In this document: positions 4,388 to 6,495 of the stretch, one piece after another
Layout: the number at the start of each line of letters is the position of its first letter
Position numbering within the stretch: position 1 is the stretch's first letter
Origin: Faecousia sp.
GTDB taxonomy: Bacteria > Bacillota > Clostridia > Oscillospirales > Oscillospiraceae
Direction of reading: 5' to 3'
Assembly: GCA_029258495.1 (NCBI GenBank)
Contig: JARHYV010000059.1
Coordinates: forward strand, 1 to 6,495
DNA length: 6,495 nt
Position numbers and translations under genes: made by a program
The notes under the pieces: model-generated
Told to the model about the DNA's origin: nothing
The model's input: only the letters and a program-made list of their open reading frames with translations
Databases searched by the model: none

Positions 4388-5086
4388 ATGCCAACTGTAT
4401 TGATCACCGGGGGTTCCCGGGGAATCGGTGCTGCTGCCGTTCGCCGGTTTTGCAAGTCCGGTCACAATGTTTACTTTCTGTACGAGAAGGAAACCAAACT
4501 TGCCCAAGCACTCTCTTTGGAAACCGGAGCGACTGCCATTTGTGCCGATGTTTCTGATCGTGCCGCTGTCCAAAACGCATTCTCTCAGATCGGCACTATC
4601 GATATTCTGATCTGCAACGCTGGTATCAGCATGACCGGTCTGATGAGCATGATGTCCGAATCGGATTGGGATCGGATTTTTGCCGTGAATGTCAAAGGCA
4701 TTTACAACTGCGTCAATGCTGCCATGTCCGGATTTCTTGCAAAGCAGTCGGGTGCGATTGTTACCGTCAGTTCCATGTGGGGACAGGTCGGTGCCAGCTG
4801 CGAAGTTGCCTACTCTGCCACAAAGGGTGCTGTCATTGCCATGACCAAAGCACTTGCCAAGGAACTGGGCCCATCCGGAATCCGAGTAAACTGCGTGGCT
4901 CCCGGTGTGATCCTGACGGATATGTGCAGCCAGATCGAGCCGGAGATCTTGGACGAACTCCGCAGCGAAACCCCCATCGGCAGAAATGGAACACCAGAAG
5001 ATGTTGCCCAAGCCATTGAATATCTTGCCAATGCCCCCTTTGTCACCGGACAGGTTCTGGGGGTAAACGGCGGATATGTAATTTAA
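4388..5086 (+). CDS. Short-chain dehydrogenase/reductase, FabG-like
   Basis: This 232-residue classical SDR carries the full signature: nucleotide-binding TGGSRGIG at 7-14, a D54-V55 pair typical of the adenine-ring contact, the CNAGIS motif at 76-81, and the catalytic set N101, S129, Y142 and K146 (YSATK). The end GQVLGVNGGYVI is typical of 3-oxoacyl-ACP reductases. R11 in the glycine loop suggests NADPH. It is slightly shorter than FabG (about 245), so it could be a fatty-acid reductase or act on a polyol or sugar; the substrate cannot be read from sequence. No other fatty-acid gene is nearby, and rpiB follows after 16 bases, which leans toward carbohydrate metabolism by inference only. The ribosome binding site is GAGGA at 4374-4378. 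Confidence 0.9.
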   Translation: MPTVLITGGSRGIGAAAVRRFCKSGHNVYFLYEKETKLAQALSLETGATAICADVSDRAAVQNAFSQIGTIDILICNAGISMTGLMSMMSESDWDRIFAVNVKGIYNCVNAAMSGFLAKQSGAIVTVSSMWGQVGASCEVAYSATKGAVIAMTKALAKELGPSGIRVNCVAPGVILTDMCSQIEPEILDELRSETPIGRNGTPEDVAQAIEYLANAPFVTGQVLGVNGGYVI

Positions 5087-5102
5087 TTAAGGAGGAACTA
5101 TT

Positions 5103-5543
5103 ATGAAAATATCCATTGCCTGTGATCACGGCGCCCTTGATCTGAAAAATGATGTCAAGTCTCATCTTCAGCAGCTGGGGCACGAAGTGATCGATTTTGG
5201 CACTAACAGCTACGATAGCTGTGATTACCCCGATATGATTGCTCCGGCTGCTCAGGCTGTTGCCAAGGGAGAATGCGAGCGAGGCATCGTCCTTTGCACC
5301 ACCGGAATCGGCGCATCTATCGTTGCAAACAAGGTGGATGGCATCCGCTGTGCACTTTTGAGCGATGTCCTGTCCGCACGCATGACCCGTCTGCATAATG
5401 ACTCCAATGTAATGGCCCTGGGTGCCGGAATCATTGGAAAAAATCTTGCTTTGGAGATCGTGGATGTGTGGCTGAGCACTGAATTTTCTGGTGAGGCTCG
5501 CCATCAGCGTCGCATTGATAAGGTATCCGCTCTGGAAAAGTGA
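5103..5543 (+). CDS. rpiB: Ribose-5-phosphate isomerase B (RpiB/LacAB family)
   Basis: The 146-residue product interconverts ribose 5-phosphate and ribulose 5-phosphate in the non-oxidative pentose phosphate pathway, or isomerises a related sugar phosphate. Visible landmarks are ACDHGA at 6-11 (D8, H9), the DYPD segment at 41-44, the active-site loop CTTGIGASI at 65-73 with catalytic Cys65, the NKVDGIRCAL stretch at 76-85, His98 in RLHNDSNV, and the conserved GAGIIG at 107-112. The length is normal. The loop reads CTTGIG where CGTGIG or CGSGIG is usual, so Gly66 is replaced by Thr; this may hint at altered substrate choice. The start is supported by AAGGAGG at 5089-5095, 7 bases upstream. It is the last gene of the SDR-rpiB operon. 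Confidence 0.93.
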   Translation: MKISIACDHGALDLKNDVKSHLQQLGHEVIDFGTNSYDSCDYPDMIAPAAQAVAKGECERGIVLCTTGIGASIVANKVDGIRCALLSDVLSARMTRLHNDSNVMALGAGIIGKNLALEIVDVWLSTEFSGEARHQRRIDKVSALEK

Positions 5544-5569
5544 CCGGATCTCCATCAAAATACACACAC

Positions 5570-5591
5570 CCTTAGCCATTTCCGGCTGAGG
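5570..5591 (+). other. Small hairpin after rpiB
   Basis: CCTTAGCC (5570-5577) pairs with GGCTGAGG (5584-5591) with one wobble and a 6-base loop. No T-run follows. It lies just ahead of the main terminator and may simply be part of the 3' untranslated region. Confidence 0.35.
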
Positions 5592-5604
5592 ACATATACA
5601 GGAT

Positions 5605-5642
5605 ACGGCACAGCTCCCTTTGGGGCTGTGCCGTTTTTGTTA
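5605..5642 (+). terminator. Strong intrinsic terminator of the SDR-rpiB operon
   Basis: A 13-bp stem, with ACGGCACAGCTCC at 5605-5617 pairing with 5622-5634 (one wobble), closes a 4-base loop and runs straight into TTTTT (5634-5638). No comparable T-run exists on the other strand, so it serves the + strand. The remaining bases up to 5700 show no gene. Confidence 0.94.
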
Positions 5643-5700
5643 TGCAGATTTTGATGTACTTCTCATTTTATCCAGTGTTTATGGGAATAGGTTGAAAAGC

Positions 5701-6180
5701 TTATGTGTCCAATTTACAAAAATACATGATGTTCGTGTCTACATCATACAGACCTACGGTGAAATTAAACGAGTACCGCTCCAAAATATTCTTATCTTTC
5801 TCAGAATGGCGGTCAATCAAAATATAATATCCATTTTGAATTTCGGGCACCTTCATAAACGGGCCCGGAGCAGGACGACCGTCTATTTCCATATCTGAGC
5901 CATAAACAATCTCCTGCATGATTTCGTCAAGTGGAAACGCTTTCCACTTAGGATCTTTTTTAATTGCATCCAACACGGAATTATCATTAAATTGGAGAAT
6001 AATAGAAGTCTTCCCATCAGCAGGAACTCCTCCGTGCGTATCTTCATAAGAGATTTCCGCACCGCCAGATACATCGACATCCAGTGCTTTTGAAACGATC
6101 TCCTGCGGAGTTTTATTCCCACAAGCAGCCAATACAACACACATAATAGCTGCTGCGAGCAATACTGGTAATCTTTTCAT
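5701..6180 (-). CDS. Uncharacterised lipoprotein
   Basis: The 159-residue product starts with a lipoprotein signal peptide: MKR, a hydrophobic stretch at residues 4-19 and the lipobox LAAC with Cys20 as the lipidated residue. It is therefore expected on the outer face of the cytoplasmic membrane. The mature part begins GNKTPQEIV, has an EDTHGGVPADG turn-rich segment at 46-56, a KWKAFPLDE segment mid-protein, a GYYILIDRHSEKD segment, and ends F-x-VGLYDVDTN-x-YFCKLDT. From memory this arrangement recurs in gut clostridial lipoproteins with no known function. GGAGGG lies 5 bases before the ATG. The region looks richer in A and T than its neighbours, which may indicate a younger acquisition. It lies 29 bases downstream of the GNAT gene on the same strand, so co-transcription is likely. 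Confidence 0.85.
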   Translation of the reverse strand: MKRLPVLLAAAIMCVVLAACGNKTPQEIVSKALDVDVSGGAEISYEDTHGGVPADGKTSIILQFNDNSVLDAIKKDPKWKAFPLDEIMQEIVYGSDMEIDGRPAPGPFMKVPEIQNGYYILIDRHSEKDKNILERYSFNFTVGLYDVDTNIMYFCKLDT

Positions 6181-6209
6181 ATTTTCCCTCCAAATCTATT
6201 TTAGACAAT

Positions 6210-6495
6210 TCATGCCTTCATAAACCCGCAACAGCCCATCTTGGTCATTTGAACAAATTGCAAAGATTGGTAAAACGCTATGGTTTTCGGGGTGTTGTCT
6301 GTCACCAGAACGATCTGCCGGACTTCATGGAAACGCTCCAGTACAGCCTGCACAAGTGCTGTACCAATACCCTTGCGCTGGTACTCCGGCAGCACCAGGA
6401 TATCCTGAATATATATAATAGTCCGACCATCGCCAACGGTACGGATCAGCCCCAAAAACGTATCGTCCTCATAGGCGGCTAGGGTCAGAAGGGAA
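6210..6495 (-). CDS. GNAT-family N-acetyltransferase, N-terminus cut off
   Basis: The frame remains open to the window edge, so the beginning of the gene lies beyond 6495; 94 C-terminal residues are visible. The acetyl-CoA binding motif A is clear: DILVLPEYQRKGIGTALV at visible residues 31-48, with the QRKGIG pyrophosphate loop at 39-44. It is followed by the TDNTPKTIAFYQSLQF segment, the usual motif B with the N and Y residues, and a C-terminal GCCGFMK. Such proteins transfer an acetyl group from acetyl-CoA to an amine; the acceptor cannot be told. A TTG at 6455 could be read as a start, but homology continues upstream of it. It probably leads a two-gene unit with the lipoprotein. Confidence 0.92.
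   Translation of the reverse strand, partial: SLLTLAAYEDDTFLGLIRTVGDGRTIIYIQDILVLPEYQRKGIGTALVQAVLERFHEVRQIVLVTDNTPKTIAFYQSLQFVQMTKMGCCGFMKA

Noticed and set aside
4052..5011. A 319-codon minus-strand open frame opposite the S1 tail and the SDR gene
   Set aside because: It is the longest shadow frame in the window but covers two clear + strand genes, has no ribosome binding site worth noting, and its translation is rich in H, C, G and S with no recognisable domain.
5043..5579. 178-codon minus-strand frame opposite rpiB
   Set aside because: It is fully explained by the conserved rpiB coding sequence on the + strand and shows no family motif.
5620..5898. 92-codon + strand frame over the lipoprotein gene
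   Set aside because: It begins inside the terminator stem and lies antisense to a gene with a signal peptide, lipobox and ribosome binding site.

Overview
The window looks like chromosome of an endospore-forming, Gram-positive anaerobe of class Clostridia. The evidence is the set of sporulation genes (spoVAD, spoVAE, yabP, yabQ), an IreB-family regulator, strong AGGAGG-type ribosome binding sites and a roughly balanced base composition. Protein wording and base composition suggest an Oscillospirales-type gut bacterium, but that is an impression from memory and not a proof. No rRNA, tRNA, CRISPR array, insertion sequence or phage gene was seen.

Layout on the + strand. Positions 1-222 hold the 3' part of an ireB-family gene, followed by a small conserved gene of unknown function (334-621) and a strong intrinsic terminator (630-669). 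A two-gene spore-germination operon follows, spoVAD (710-1726) and spoVAE (1730-2086), with a sigma-G-like -10 box directly after the terminator. The usual first gene, spoVAC, is not present. A minus-strand gene for a six-helix HdeD/DUF308-like membrane protein (2099-2668) converges on spoVAE and has a clear sigma-A promoter (2693-2721). Divergent from it is yabP-yabQ-divIC-yabR-like (2805-4324), a sporulation and cell-division cluster known from Bacillus and clostridia. After a hairpin come an SDR oxidoreductase gene (4388-5086) and rpiB (5103-5543), ending at a strong terminator (5605-5642). The right end holds a minus-strand pair: a GNAT acetyltransferase cut by the window edge (6210-6495) and an uncharacterised lipoprotein (5701-6180).

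How the genes work together. SpoVAD and SpoVAE belong to the forespore inner-membrane machinery that moves dipicolinic acid. YabP and YabQ act in the mother cell during cortex and coat formation. DivIC is needed in growing cells for septation, and a sigma-A-like promoter inside yabQ would let it be expressed apart from the sporulation genes upstream. SDR and RpiB form a tight metabolic pair whose substrate cannot be read from sequence.

The points most worth a second look are: a yabQ reading frame that runs about 257 bases into divIC in another frame; spoVAD-spoVAE without spoVAC; the internal divIC promoter; a 24-base imperfect direct repeat in the yabP/DUF308 divergent region; and the unknown 95-residue protein beside ireB. 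I did not find a convincing wholly new system; most of the window is conserved clostridial core genome in a rearranged order.
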